Positions 56,931 through 64,000 of a stretch of DNA of 64,000 nucleotides are shown one piece after another. This DNA comes from Winogradskyella sp. PG-2 (GTDB lineage: Bacteria > Bacteroidota > Bacteroidia > Flavobacteriales > Flavobacteriaceae): contig NZ_AP014583.1 of the NCBI RefSeq assembly GCF_000828715.1, forward strand, positions 1,548,001-1,612,000. The letters run 5' to 3'. How positions within the stretch are numbered: the first letter of the stretch is position 1; every line of letters starts with the position of its first letter. The notes under the pieces were generated by a model. The model searched no databases, had not been told where the DNA came from, and was given only the letters and a program-made list of their open reading frames with translations. The position numbers and the translations under genes were made by a program.

Positions 56931-58050
56931 CCTCAGTTGTTTGTTTATTATAAAGATTAGCGGCTATATCAAACCCAGTTTCAGTTAAACTCCACATATT
57001 GCCATTAATCTGAACATAATCTTTATCCACTAATTTTTGAAGCGAAGACTTTGTATATCCTTGAAAGTTATTTAGTAATCGAATAGCGTGCGGATGCGAA
57101 ATATCTTCATGCGTTTCTGCTATATTATGCATAAAAGCCAAGGTTTTATGTAATTCTAAATCGCGACGATTTTTTATAAATCGAATCTGCTTAAATAGTA
57201 AACCTCTACTTGGTGAAAAAATAAATGAAAAGACTACAAATACGGCTGCGACCAATACTATCACTGGTCCAGTTGATAAGTTGTTTTGACTAGCACTTAT
57301 AGCTGTACCAACAACACCAGAAAATGCTCCAAAAATTGCTGCTAAAAATACCATTACAGCTAAACTATTAGTCCATTGTCGTGCAGCAGCAGCAGGTGCT
57401 AAAAGCATAGCACTCATAAGAACAACACCTACAGTTTGTAAACCAAGAACGATGGCTAATACAATAAAACTGGTTATTAAAATATCTATAGTTTTGGTAT
57501 TGAGCCCAAGTGTTTTAGTATAATCTGAATCGAACAATAGAATTTTGAATTCTTTCCAGAAAGTGAGCATAACGATTAGGCAAATACCTGTGACGATTGC
57601 CATCATCCAAACATCACTTTCAACTAAAGTTGCGGCTTGCCCAAATAAATATTTGTCTAAACCAGCTTGATTGGCATTGGGTTGCTTTTGAATAAATGTG
57701 AGCAGTAACATGCCGAACCCAAAAAATAAAGACAAGATTAAACCTAATGCTGTATCAGACTTTAAATGTGTTTTAGTCACAATTCCTCGTATCCAAAAGG
57801 TTCCAATGAGACCGCTTACCAAAGCACCAAGAAGCAATGTATTGCTGTCTTTAGCTCCAGTGATTAAAAATGCAATAGCAATTCCTGGCAATGCAGCATG
57901 TGAAATGGCATCACCAAGTAAGCTTTGCTTTCTGAGCACAGCAAAACTTCCCAACATACCGCATACTGCACCTAGAATAGCAGTACCAAGTGTTATGGTT
58001 CTGAGTGTATAGTCTGTAAAGACAAGTTCTATGTATTCAATGAAGTCTAT
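56923..58050 (-). CDS. Metal ABC transporter permease (TroC/MntC type), possible lost start codon and winged-helix-like tail
   Basis: The partner permease. Family motifs GSFAVLRKQSLLGDAISHAALPG and GVVLMSAMLLAPAAAARQW are intact. The first ATG is at 57957, but 31 in-frame codons upstream (ending TDYTLRTITLGTAILGAVCG) encode the first transmembrane segment seen in relatives. They begin at ATA 58050, 6 bases past the VOC gene stop, where an ATG is expected. So either an ATG was mutated to ATA or a short form starts at 57957. The C-terminal 81 residues (about 264-344 from the 57957 ATG) contain a winged-helix-like unit (AIRLLNNFQGYTKSSLQKL, NMWSLTETGFDIA). Confidence 0.72.
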   Translation of the reverse strand: MDFIEYIELVFTDYTLRTITLGTAILGAVCGMLGSFAVLRKQSLLGDAISHAALPGIAIAFLITGAKDSNTLLLGALVSGLIGTFWIRGIVTKTHLKSDTALGLILSLFFGFGMLLLTFIQKQPNANQAGLDKYLFGQAATLVESDVWMMAIVTGICLIVMLTFWKEFKILLFDSDYTKTLGLNTKTIDILITSFIVLAIVLGLQTVGVVLMSAMLLAPAAAARQWTNSLAVMVFLAAIFGAFSGVVGTAISASQNNLSTGPVIVLVAAVFVVFSFIFSPSRGLLFKQIRFIKNRRDLELHKTLAFMHNIAETHEDISHPHAIRLLNNFQGYTKSSLQKLVDKDYVQINGNMWSLTETGFDIAANLYNKQTTEDE

Positions 58051-58055
58051 AGCTT

Positions 58056-58448
58056 TTAGTTTTTAATTGGTGTACAAATCTCAATAAGAAAACCATTAAG
58101 ATCTCTTAAGTAGCCAACTTTTTGCCCCCAAGGTTTTTCAATAATACTTTCATATTCAACAGCACCTGCGTCTATTGCTTTTTTAAAGTCTGCTTCGATA
58201 TTTTCTGAGGTAAAAGCCATTTCAATACCATTTGGTTTTTCAGTCAATGTTATTTTTTTGAACCCTTGTTTAAAATTAGAATTACCTAATACATATGAAG
58301 CAAAAGTAATTGTAGTTTCCCCAGAAATTAGCTCGCCATAATCAGCTTCTGGAGTTAAAAACTTTTTTTGAAAACCAAAAGCGTTCGCATAAAATGTAAT
58401 TGTCTTTTCAACATCTTCGACATATAGTATGGTATAGGCATATTTCAT
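58056..58448 (-). CDS. VOC-family (glyoxalase-like) protein
   Basis: A 130-residue vicinal-oxygen-chelate protein: two beta-alpha-beta-beta-beta units, beginning YTILYVEDVEKTITFYANAFGF and ending KVGYLRDLNGFLIEICTPI. Reported members include glyoxalases, dioxygenases and bleomycin-type resistance proteins; the substrate is unknown. It is placed inside the metal operon, 4 bp after the ATPase stop and just before the permease, which is unusual. Confidence 0.85.
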   Translation of the reverse strand: MKYAYTILYVEDVEKTITFYANAFGFQKKFLTPEADYGELISGETTITFASYVLGNSNFKQGFKKITLTEKPNGIEMAFTSENIEADFKKAIDAGAVEYESIIEKPWGQKVGYLRDLNGFLIEICTPIKN

Positions 58449-58452
58449 AATA

Positions 58453-59226
58453 TTACTCTTGTATACTTACTTTATAATTAATGCCGTAAGTCTTTGTTAG
58501 GTTGTCATCATTAAAGATATCCTTTACAGGTCCTGTTGCAATTTTCTTTACGTTTAAAAATGTAACCCAATCAAAATATTCTGGAACGGTTTGTAAATCG
58601 TGATGAACGACAATAACTGTTTTACCTTCTTTTCTGAGTTCTTTTAGAATATTTATTATAGCAATTTCGGTTATTGCATCTACACCTTGAAATGGCTCGT
58701 CCATAAAATAAATAGAAGCATTTTGAACTAACGCTCTAGCCAAAAATATACGTTGTTGTTGCCCTCCAGATAGTTGACTAATTTGCCTGTTTTTAAAAGG
58801 CAGCATTCCCACTTTTTCTAAAGCTTCAAGCGCTGCTTTTTTCTCTTTTTGACCTGGTCGTTTTATCCAGCCTAAACTGCCGTATGTTCCCATTTTCACA
58901 ACATCTAGAGCTGTTGTTGGAAAATCCCAATCGACGCTTCCTTTTTGAGGTACGTAAGCTACCAACTTTCGTTGCTTTTCGTAAGATTTTCCGTAAATAC
59001 TAACACTTCCGGCAATTGGGTCTAAAATGCCTAAAATAGCTTTTATAAGTGTGGATTTTCCTGCTCCGTTTGGTCCAACAATAGCCATTAGCACTCCTTC
59101 AGGAATTTCTAAATCGATATCCCAAAGTACAGGCTTGTAGTTATAAGCTACAGTTAAATCGTCTACTTTTACTGCTATAACTCCTGCTAAAGTAGGGGTC
59201 TTATTATTTCTAGCTTGTTCTTTCAT
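58453..59226 (-). CDS. Metal ABC transporter ATP-binding protein
   Basis: The importer's ATPase. Walker [15 protein letters not shown]-loop [13 protein letters not shown], signature [14 protein letters not shown], Walker [13 protein letters not shown] and the His-loop [10 protein letters not shown] are all present. Of the in-frame starts at 59283, 59244 and 59226 I prefer the ATG at 59226 (MKEQARNNK), because the nearby upstream codons look non-coding; about 257 residues. Together with the permeases it forms a TroABCD/MntABCD-type importer. Confidence 0.92.
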   Translation of the reverse strand: MKEQARNNKTPTLAGVIAVKVDDLTVAYNYKPVLWDIDLEIPEGVLMAIVGPNGAGKSTLIKAILGILDPIAGSVSIYGKSYEKQRKLVAYVPQKGSVDWDFPTTALDVVKMGTYGSLGWIKRPGQKEKKAALEALEKVGMLPFKNRQISQLSGGQQQRIFLARALVQNASIYFMDEPFQGVDAITEIAIINILKELRKEGKTVIVVHHDLQTVPEYFDWVTFLNVKKIATGPVKDIFNDDNLTKTYGINYKVSIQE

Positions 59227-59329
59227 AATTTTATTTCTATTCATTTTGTCTTGATACAAAACGAACCAAAAAATCACGATCAAAATTAGGAAATTGCTAA
59301 AGCACCATTCACTTTCAGAACTTAGTGCT

Positions 59330-59344
59330 TGAGGCTTTGCCTCA
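59330..59344. repeat. Small inverted repeat in the ATPase-SBP gap
   Basis: TGAGGC TTT GCCTCA: a perfect 6-bp stem with a 3-base loop in the otherwise featureless 173-230 bp between the ATPase and binding-protein genes. It may be a short REP-like element or an internal attenuator between operon genes. Confidence 0.35.
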
Positions 59345-59456
59345 CATGTTCGTTCTTTCGTTCATTATTTCTGAATTTTGATGTTCAATTCTTTGAATTG
59401 ATTTAGGACATTCACTTTTGCTGTTTTCTGTCCTTTTGGGTTTATTATTTCACTAA

Positions 59457-60368
59457 TCACTTCAAAGCACCAACAATTGTGTTTACGTTATACTCAAACA
59501 TACCAATATAAGTACCTTCGATGGTCCCTTTAGTTCCTAATGCATCTGAGTAAAGCGTACCTCCAATTTCAACATTATGACCTTTAGATTTTACGGCTGC
59601 CTGTAAGGCTTCAATAGTACGTTTTGGCACTGAACTTTCAACAAAAACAGCTTTAATCTGTTTTTCTATAATAAAAGCAGACAGTTTTTGTACATCTTTA
59701 ACACCAGCTTCTGTTGCTGTGGATAAGCCTTGTAAGCCTACAACTTCAAAATTATATGCTTTACCGAAATAGTTAAAGGCATCATGTGCTGTAACTAAGA
59801 TTCGATTTTCAAGAGCGAGTTCGGCAATTTTAGCATTTATGTTATCATTTAGCGCCTTTAATTCCAATAAGTAGGCGGTCATATTTTTAGCATAGATTTC
59901 AGCATTTTTTGGGTCCTGTTCTGCCAATACCTTTGCCACCTTTTCTGCAAATATTCCAAAGTAGCTAATATCAAACCAAACATGTGGATCATAGTTAGAG
60001 GCAAAATAATCTGAGCCAATTAAGGTGCTTTTATCTAATTCGTCAGCTAAAGCAATTGGTGTTTTAGTTGCGCTTCCCATTTTTTCAAAAACTTCAATAA
60101 GCTTTCCTTCTAAATGCAGACCGTTATAAAAAATGATATCTGCATCTACCAGTTTAGAAACATCTCCTTCGCTAGCTTTATACAAATGCGGATCTACACC
60201 AGAGCCCATTACACCTTGTACATTAACAGCATCACCACCTATGTTTTTAACCAAATCAGTAATCATGGTCGTAGTAGTGACGATATTTAATTTTCCGTCG
60301 TCTTTAGGTTCATTTTTACAGTTTGTAAAACTTTGAACTAAGCAGATTAAGAAAAAGATTTTTCTCAT
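59457..60368 (-). CDS. Metal-binding lipoprotein of TroA/MntA/ZnuA type
   Basis: The extracytoplasmic solute-binding protein of the importer; 303 residues. A lipoprotein-like signal ends near Cys17 (QSFTNCKNE). The metal ligands follow the TroA pattern: His in GVDPHLYK, His in DPHVWFD, His in TAHDAFNYF and Asp in LYSDALG. Three His and one Asp fit Zn or Mn; the sequence does not decide between them. It lies between the TonB receptor and the ATPase genes. Confidence 0.9.
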   Translation of the reverse strand: MRKIFFLICLVQSFTNCKNEPKDDGKLNIVTTTTMITDLVKNIGGDAVNVQGVMGSGVDPHLYKASEGDVSKLVDADIIFYNGLHLEGKLIEVFEKMGSATKTPIALADELDKSTLIGSDYFASNYDPHVWFDISYFGIFAEKVAKVLAEQDPKNAEIYAKNMTAYLLELKALNDNINAKIAELALENRILVTAHDAFNYFGKAYNFEVVGLQGLSTATEAGVKDVQKLSAFIIEKQIKAVFVESSVPKRTIEALQAAVKSKGHNVEIGGTLYSDALGTKGTIEGTYIGMFEYNVNTIVGALK

Positions 60369-60422
60369 TTATTTTAAAATTTAAATTCTACGTACTAAAA
60401 TAGTACTTTTAAAAAGCTGACT

Positions 60423-62780
60423 TTAGAAGTCACCAAACTTAACACCTATAAACAGAGTTCGTGGTCTGTTGGGACCATAAATATAGTCTGAATCTCTTGT
60501 TGCGCCAGTATCAAAATCACTTTGGTAACTGTCAAAAAGGTTCTGTACACCTGTACTTAATTCAATATGAAAGTTCTCTTTCACATCAAAATCATAGGTA
60601 AACTTCGTTGTTAGATCAAAAAAAGATTCAGAATTCACTAAATCTATAAAGCCAGAGTCACTTACAACATGAGGGACTACCATTGTACCTGTATAATTTC
60701 CTGTAACGTCTAATTTAAACGCTTTACTTATCTGCCAGTTAGACGTTAAAAACCCATAGACATTTGGGGTTCTTACAAATTCATCTATGATAACATTTTG
60801 TTCATCTGGAACTGAACCATCAGCTTCAAACAACACTTGATCTTCTTTATAAATTGATTTTTGAAATGTAGCGCCAGCCTGAAAAAACAATGAGCTAATA
60901 GGTGAAACACTTAATTCAATATTGGCACCAGCAACGTATGCACCTGAACCATTTCTAGATTCCTCTAAAATAGAACCATTTGGTAGAGATGCTCCTGTAC
61001 TAACAATTGTAAAAGGATCAGTTAATGACGTATAGAAGCCTTCAACCAAAAGATTAGTTTGCGTTGTATTAAAATCTTTTGAATAATCAAATGATGCAGT
61101 AAAGGCATCTGAAAATTCACTTTTTAGATTTTCAGATAGAATGACAAAACGTTGTTCTCCACCCACAGAAGAAATATGTAAATCTTCATTAAAAGCCTGT
61201 GGTGCTCTAAAACCTCTAGCATAACCACCTCTAAATTGAAGTTTGTCAGTAATATTATATAATAAAGTTAGTCTTGGACTCAAAATGGTTTCTGAAACGT
61301 CTGAAGTGCGCTCTATATCTTGAATCGTGTAAAATCCATCAACTTTTATATGATCTAAACGTGCTCCTAGAAGCGCAGTAAATTTGTCATTTGGTTTCCA
61401 TTCATATTGCCCATAAACGCCTAAACTATTTACTTTTTGATCAACCAAGCGATTATAACCAGGAATAGTGTCATCTGTGTTGTTACGCTGAAATTCTATT
61501 CCTGTTGTAATAACATTTCTATTTTTAAATTCATGTTTAAACTTTGTGCCTATAACAAAGGCAAAGTCTTTTGTGTTTCCAAAAGCATTATTGGCTGCAG
61601 CAATATCTTCGGGTGATGTTCCTCCACCCAATCCTCCGTAATAACTGTCTCTATTGGTATATTGTAAAGATGTATAGGTACTCAATGTATTGGTGCGAGC
61701 ATCATTAAATAATTCGTAGTCTAATCCTGAAAATATAGTGTTGTGGTCTAACTCTTCAGTGATATTGGTAAATTGAGGTGCTAGATCTAGTTGATCACCA
61801 CCACGTCTATATTCCCTAATTGCAGTAAAGTCTAGTCCGATTCTACTATTATCATTTGGTCTTAAAAATGCCTTTGCTCCAAGAGAATTGTTTTCTAATA
61901 TGGTTATTTCACTGTAGCCATCGCCATTGGCATCAAACGCGTCACGATTTCTATATATACCGTAAAGTGTGATTCCACTGGTTAAATCATCACTGACGAT
62001 AGAACCATTTATATTAACATTACGATCTGCAGTTTTTCCGTCTATCAAAGCCAAAGTAGAACTGACTTCCCAACTATCGTCAGTAGGTTCTTTTGTAATA
62101 ACATTTATGGTTCCGGCAATAGCATTTGATCCAAATAGTGCTGAACCACCACTGCGAACTACTTCCACACGATCTATAATACTTACAGGGATTTGTTCTA
62201 AGCCATAGACACCATTTAATGCACTGAATACAGGACGACTATTAACTAAAATTTGAGTGTATTGTCCCTCTAAACCATTCATACGAACTTGGGTAAATCC
62301 ACAATTTTGACAGTTGGTTTCTACACGTACACCAGGTTGGAAGTTTAACCCGTCTGCTAATGAGGATGCTTGAGTAGCGCTAAATAATTTAGGACTTAAA
62401 ACTTTGACAATAACAGGTGCTTGTTTTTTACTAATTCTATTTCTTGTAGCACTCACAACAACTTGGTCTAAGCCTAAAATGTCTTCAATAAGTGTGAAAT
62501 TGACAGTTATATTTGTTCCTGAAACAAGATTGATAGATTGTTGCTGTGTGCGATAACCTATTGATGTTACTTCTAAAATGATTTCACCTTCAGATAGGTT
62601 TAATACATACTTACCCAGATCATCCGCATTAGTACCTTGTGCACTATTTTTTACTGTAACACTTGCATAAGGAATAGGTAAACCATTTACGGTAATTTGA
62701 CCAGACACTTTAACTTTTGTGTTCTGAGCAAACAGCAGTGTACTTGAAAAAAACAAACATAAAAGCATCATATGATTCAT
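60423..62780 (-). CDS. TonB-dependent receptor, probable outer-membrane metal receptor
   Basis: A 785-residue outer-membrane protein: signal peptide (SSTLLFAQ), a carboxypeptidase-regulatory-like domain (about 22-105), plug (about 115-240, with RMNGLEGQYTQILVNSRPV and VEVVRSGGSALFGSNAIAGT), and a 22-strand barrel ending in an aromatic-rich strand (FIGVKFGDF). The CxxC in NCQNCGFTQVRMNG is unusual for TonB receptors and may contact metal. First gene of the importer operon, so a metal or metal-chelate substrate is likely. Divergent from the DtxR-type regulator. Confidence 0.9.
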   Translation of the reverse strand: MNHMMLLCLFFSSTLLFAQNTKVKVSGQITVNGLPIPYASVTVKNSAQGTNADDLGKYVLNLSEGEIILEVTSIGYRTQQQSINLVSGTNITVNFTLIEDILGLDQVVVSATRNRISKKQAPVIVKVLSPKLFSATQASSLADGLNFQPGVRVETNCQNCGFTQVRMNGLEGQYTQILVNSRPVFSALNGVYGLEQIPVSIIDRVEVVRSGGSALFGSNAIAGTINVITKEPTDDSWEVSSTLALIDGKTADRNVNINGSIVSDDLTSGITLYGIYRNRDAFDANGDGYSEITILENNSLGAKAFLRPNDNSRIGLDFTAIREYRRGGDQLDLAPQFTNITEELDHNTIFSGLDYELFNDARTNTLSTYTSLQYTNRDSYYGGLGGGTSPEDIAAANNAFGNTKDFAFVIGTKFKHEFKNRNVITTGIEFQRNNTDDTIPGYNRLVDQKVNSLGVYGQYEWKPNDKFTALLGARLDHIKVDGFYTIQDIERTSDVSETILSPRLTLLYNITDKLQFRGGYARGFRAPQAFNEDLHISSVGGEQRFVILSENLKSEFSDAFTASFDYSKDFNTTQTNLLVEGFYTSLTDPFTIVSTGASLPNGSILEESRNGSGAYVAGANIELSVSPISSLFFQAGATFQKSIYKEDQVLFEADGSVPDEQNVIIDEFVRTPNVYGFLTSNWQISKAFKLDVTGNYTGTMVVPHVVSDSGFIDLVNSESFFDLTTKFTYDFDVKENFHIELSTGVQNLFDSYQSDFDTGATRDSDYIYGPNRPRTLFIGVKFGDF

Positions 62781-62817
62781 GCAAAAAAATAGATTTTAGT
62801 TTTGTAGAATATAAAAA

Positions 62818-62831
62818 TTAGACAAATCTAA
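62818..62831. promoter_or_regulatory. Inverted repeat over the receptor gene -7 box
   Basis: TTAGA CAAA TCTAA. The minus-strand TAGATTTG (-7 box of the receptor gene) lies in it at 62823-62830. A repressor here would block the metal-uptake operon. Confidence 0.45.
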
Positions 62832-62842
62832 AAATATGTTTT

Positions 62843-62862
62843 AAGATAAAAAAATTTATCTT
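62843..62862. promoter_or_regulatory. Inverted repeat over the regulator gene -7 box
   Basis: AAGATAAA and TTTATCTT are perfect 8-bp arms with 4 bases between. The second arm overlaps the plus-strand -7 box TATCTTTG (62857-62864). It fits autorepression by the DtxR/MntR-type product; this is inference. Confidence 0.5.
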
Positions 62863-62880
62863 TGTTTAAATTGTAATGTC

Positions 62881-63534
62881 GTGACTTTAGCAGAAGAGAA
62901 TTATTTAAAGGCCATTTATCATCTAGAGCAAGAATTTAAGAGTGGTGTTTCTACAAATGCACTTGCAAAAGAGATGAATACTAAGGCTTCGTCAGTAACA
63001 GATATGGTAAAAAAGTTAGCCGAGAAGCAACTGCTAACACATGTACCTTATCAAGGCGCCACACTTTCTGAAAGTGGACGAAATTATGCTGTAAAAATTA
63101 TTAGAAGACACCGGCTTTGGGAAGTATTCTTAGTAGAAAAGTTGAACTTCTCATGGGATGAGGTACATGAAGTCGCTGAGCATTTAGAGCATATTAAATC
63201 AGAAAAATTGATTAATGAACTCGATGCGCTTTTAGAGTTTCCAACACACGATCCTCATGGTGATCCTATACCAGATAAAAATGGAAACTTTAAACATATA
63301 GATAAAATAATTTTAGCGAAAGCCGAAATAGGAAACCGCTATAAATGTGTTGGTGTAGATGATACGTCCACTAATTTTTTAAAATATCTCGATAGCAATA
63401 ATATTGCACTTGGCACTATTATTACTGTAATTCATAAAGAACCTTACGATAATTCTATAAAAATAGAATTAGAGGATAAAGACATTGTTGTTTCTCAGAA
63501 TGTGGCTAAAAATTTGTATTTAAAAAAAGTTTAA
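62881..63534 (+). CDS. DtxR/MntR-family metal-dependent regulator with FeoA-like domain
   Basis: A 217-residue regulator. The N-terminal winged helix (about 1-65: EENYLKAIYHLEQEFKSGVSTNALAKEMNTKASSVTDMVKKL has the DtxR signature), a metal-binding dimer domain (about 66-135, EHLEHIKSEKL, FPTHDPHGDPIPDKNG), and a FeoA/SH3-like domain (about 145-217). The start is GTG 62881; the ATG at 62876 is not in frame. It should repress uptake genes when Mn2+ or Fe2+ is plentiful. Divergent from the metal-uptake operon. Confidence 0.9.
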   Translation: MTLAEENYLKAIYHLEQEFKSGVSTNALAKEMNTKASSVTDMVKKLAEKQLLTHVPYQGATLSESGRNYAVKIIRRHRLWEVFLVEKLNFSWDEVHEVAEHLEHIKSEKLINELDALLEFPTHDPHGDPIPDKNGNFKHIDKIILAKAEIGNRYKCVGVDDTSTNFLKYLDSNNIALGTIITVIHKEPYDNSIKIELEDKDIVVSQNVAKNLYLKKV

Positions 63535-63631
63535 ATCTCTTATAATCTATAATGCTTTATAGATTTTGTCACACTAATATTTTTTTAAAGTCTATTATAT
63601 TGAGAACTATAATAGTTACAAAAATGGTATT

Positions 63632-64000
63632 ATGAAATCAATTCAATTTATGATGCTCTTATGCATTACTTCATTTTTTTATTCGCTGAATGCACAGGTA
63701 CAGATTGTTAAGGATTCAATGAGTGTAATTACACAGATCGGTATACAGGAAAAAGCAAACTTTAATGATTATGAAATAAAATTTGAAAAAGTAATTACGG
63801 ATTCTAGATGCCCTAAAAAAGTAATGTGTGTTAGAGATGGCGAAGCGTATGTATTAGTTTCGATTTATAAAAACGGAAATTTTATCGAGGACAAAAAAAT
63901 AAGGATTGATGCTAGTGGCTATGTTATGGAATCTAATAATTTGGCTTATGATGCTAAAGACTTTAAAATTTATGGATTTGCATTAACACCTTACCCAGAA
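63632..64000 (+). CDS. Secreted protein of unknown function (3'-truncated by window edge)
   Basis: ATG at 63632 and 123 codons to the edge. Signal peptide (MKSIQFMMLLCITSFFYSLNAQ), then a beta-rich domain with the pair DSRCPKKVMCVRDGEAYV. This CxxxxxC pattern is common in small exported flavobacterial proteins of unknown function. The remainder lies beyond the window. Confidence 0.7.
   Translation, partial: MKSIQFMMLLCITSFFYSLNAQVQIVKDSMSVITQIGIQEKANFNDYEIKFEKVITDSRCPKKVMCVRDGEAYVLVSIYKNGNFIEDKKIRIDASGYVMESNNLAYDAKDFKIYGFALTPYPE

Noticed and set aside
62876..62884. ATG at 62876 as start of the DtxR-type regulator
   Set aside because: It reads M-S-stop; the regulator is in another frame, so GTG at 62881 is the start.
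1..64000. Insertion sequence or prophage genes
   Set aside because: No transposase, integrase, phage structural gene or terminal repeats were recognised.

Overview
The window looks like chromosomal DNA from a marine-type flavobacterium (Bacteroidota, Flavobacteriaceae-like). It is AT-rich. Two secreted proteins end in type A type IX secretion (T9SS) sorting domains. There are TonB-dependent receptors with carboxypeptidase-like N-terminal domains, Shine-Dalgarno sites are rare, and many promoters show the Bacteroidota -7 element TAnnTTTG. I cannot name a species. I saw no tRNA, rRNA, insertion sequence, prophage or CRISPR array.

Layout. 1-7.2 kb: the end of one T9SS protein and a complete 1856-residue multidomain T9SS protein with a LacI-like palindrome upstream. 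7.2-12 kb: a minus-strand housekeeping run (3'-5' exonuclease, class C beta-lactamase-like hydrolase, DUF4442 hotdog protein, membrane protein, O6-alkylguanine-DNA alkyltransferase, CNNM/CBS protein). 12-15.2 kb: an OmpR-type two-component system, a secreted helical protein and a 28-residue reading frame, linked by two promoters with the same operator at the same spacing. 15.3-37.3 kb: heme biosynthesis (hemB, hemF, hemE, a hemC-hemD fusion, hemA) interleaved with small accessory genes and four large genes broken by in-frame stops and frameshifts. 37.5-45.9 kb: hemH, a MATE transporter, a sortilin-like beta-propeller protein, hemJ, an NtrY-like kinase and a crotonase. 45.9-55.7 kb: oxidoreductase, radical SAM protein, a secreted protein with a decayed tandem copy beside it, AraC regulator, and a plsC-desaturase-HD run. 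55.7-63.5 kb: a metal-uptake locus (two permeases, ATPase, binding lipoprotein, TonB receptor) divergent from a DtxR/MntR-type regulator. The right edge cuts a small secreted-protein gene.

How it works together. The heme genes give a nearly complete C5 pathway from glutamyl-tRNA to protoheme (hemA, B, C-D, E, F, J, H); only hemL is missing from the window. A membrane c-type cytochrome gene directly follows hemB. The metal locus forms an outer-to-inner-membrane uptake route, probably for manganese or zinc, under its own divergent repressor.

Most notable: (1) the two-promoter operator module, with a 28-codon ORF and a terminator-like hairpin ahead of the histidine kinase; (2) four disrupted large genes within 22 kb amid intact heme genes, including a TraB/GumN-TonB receptor chimera; (3) metal permeases with C-terminal winged-helix-like tails, one of which appears to have lost its start codon. 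Every family assignment rests on reading motifs by eye; no database search was run.
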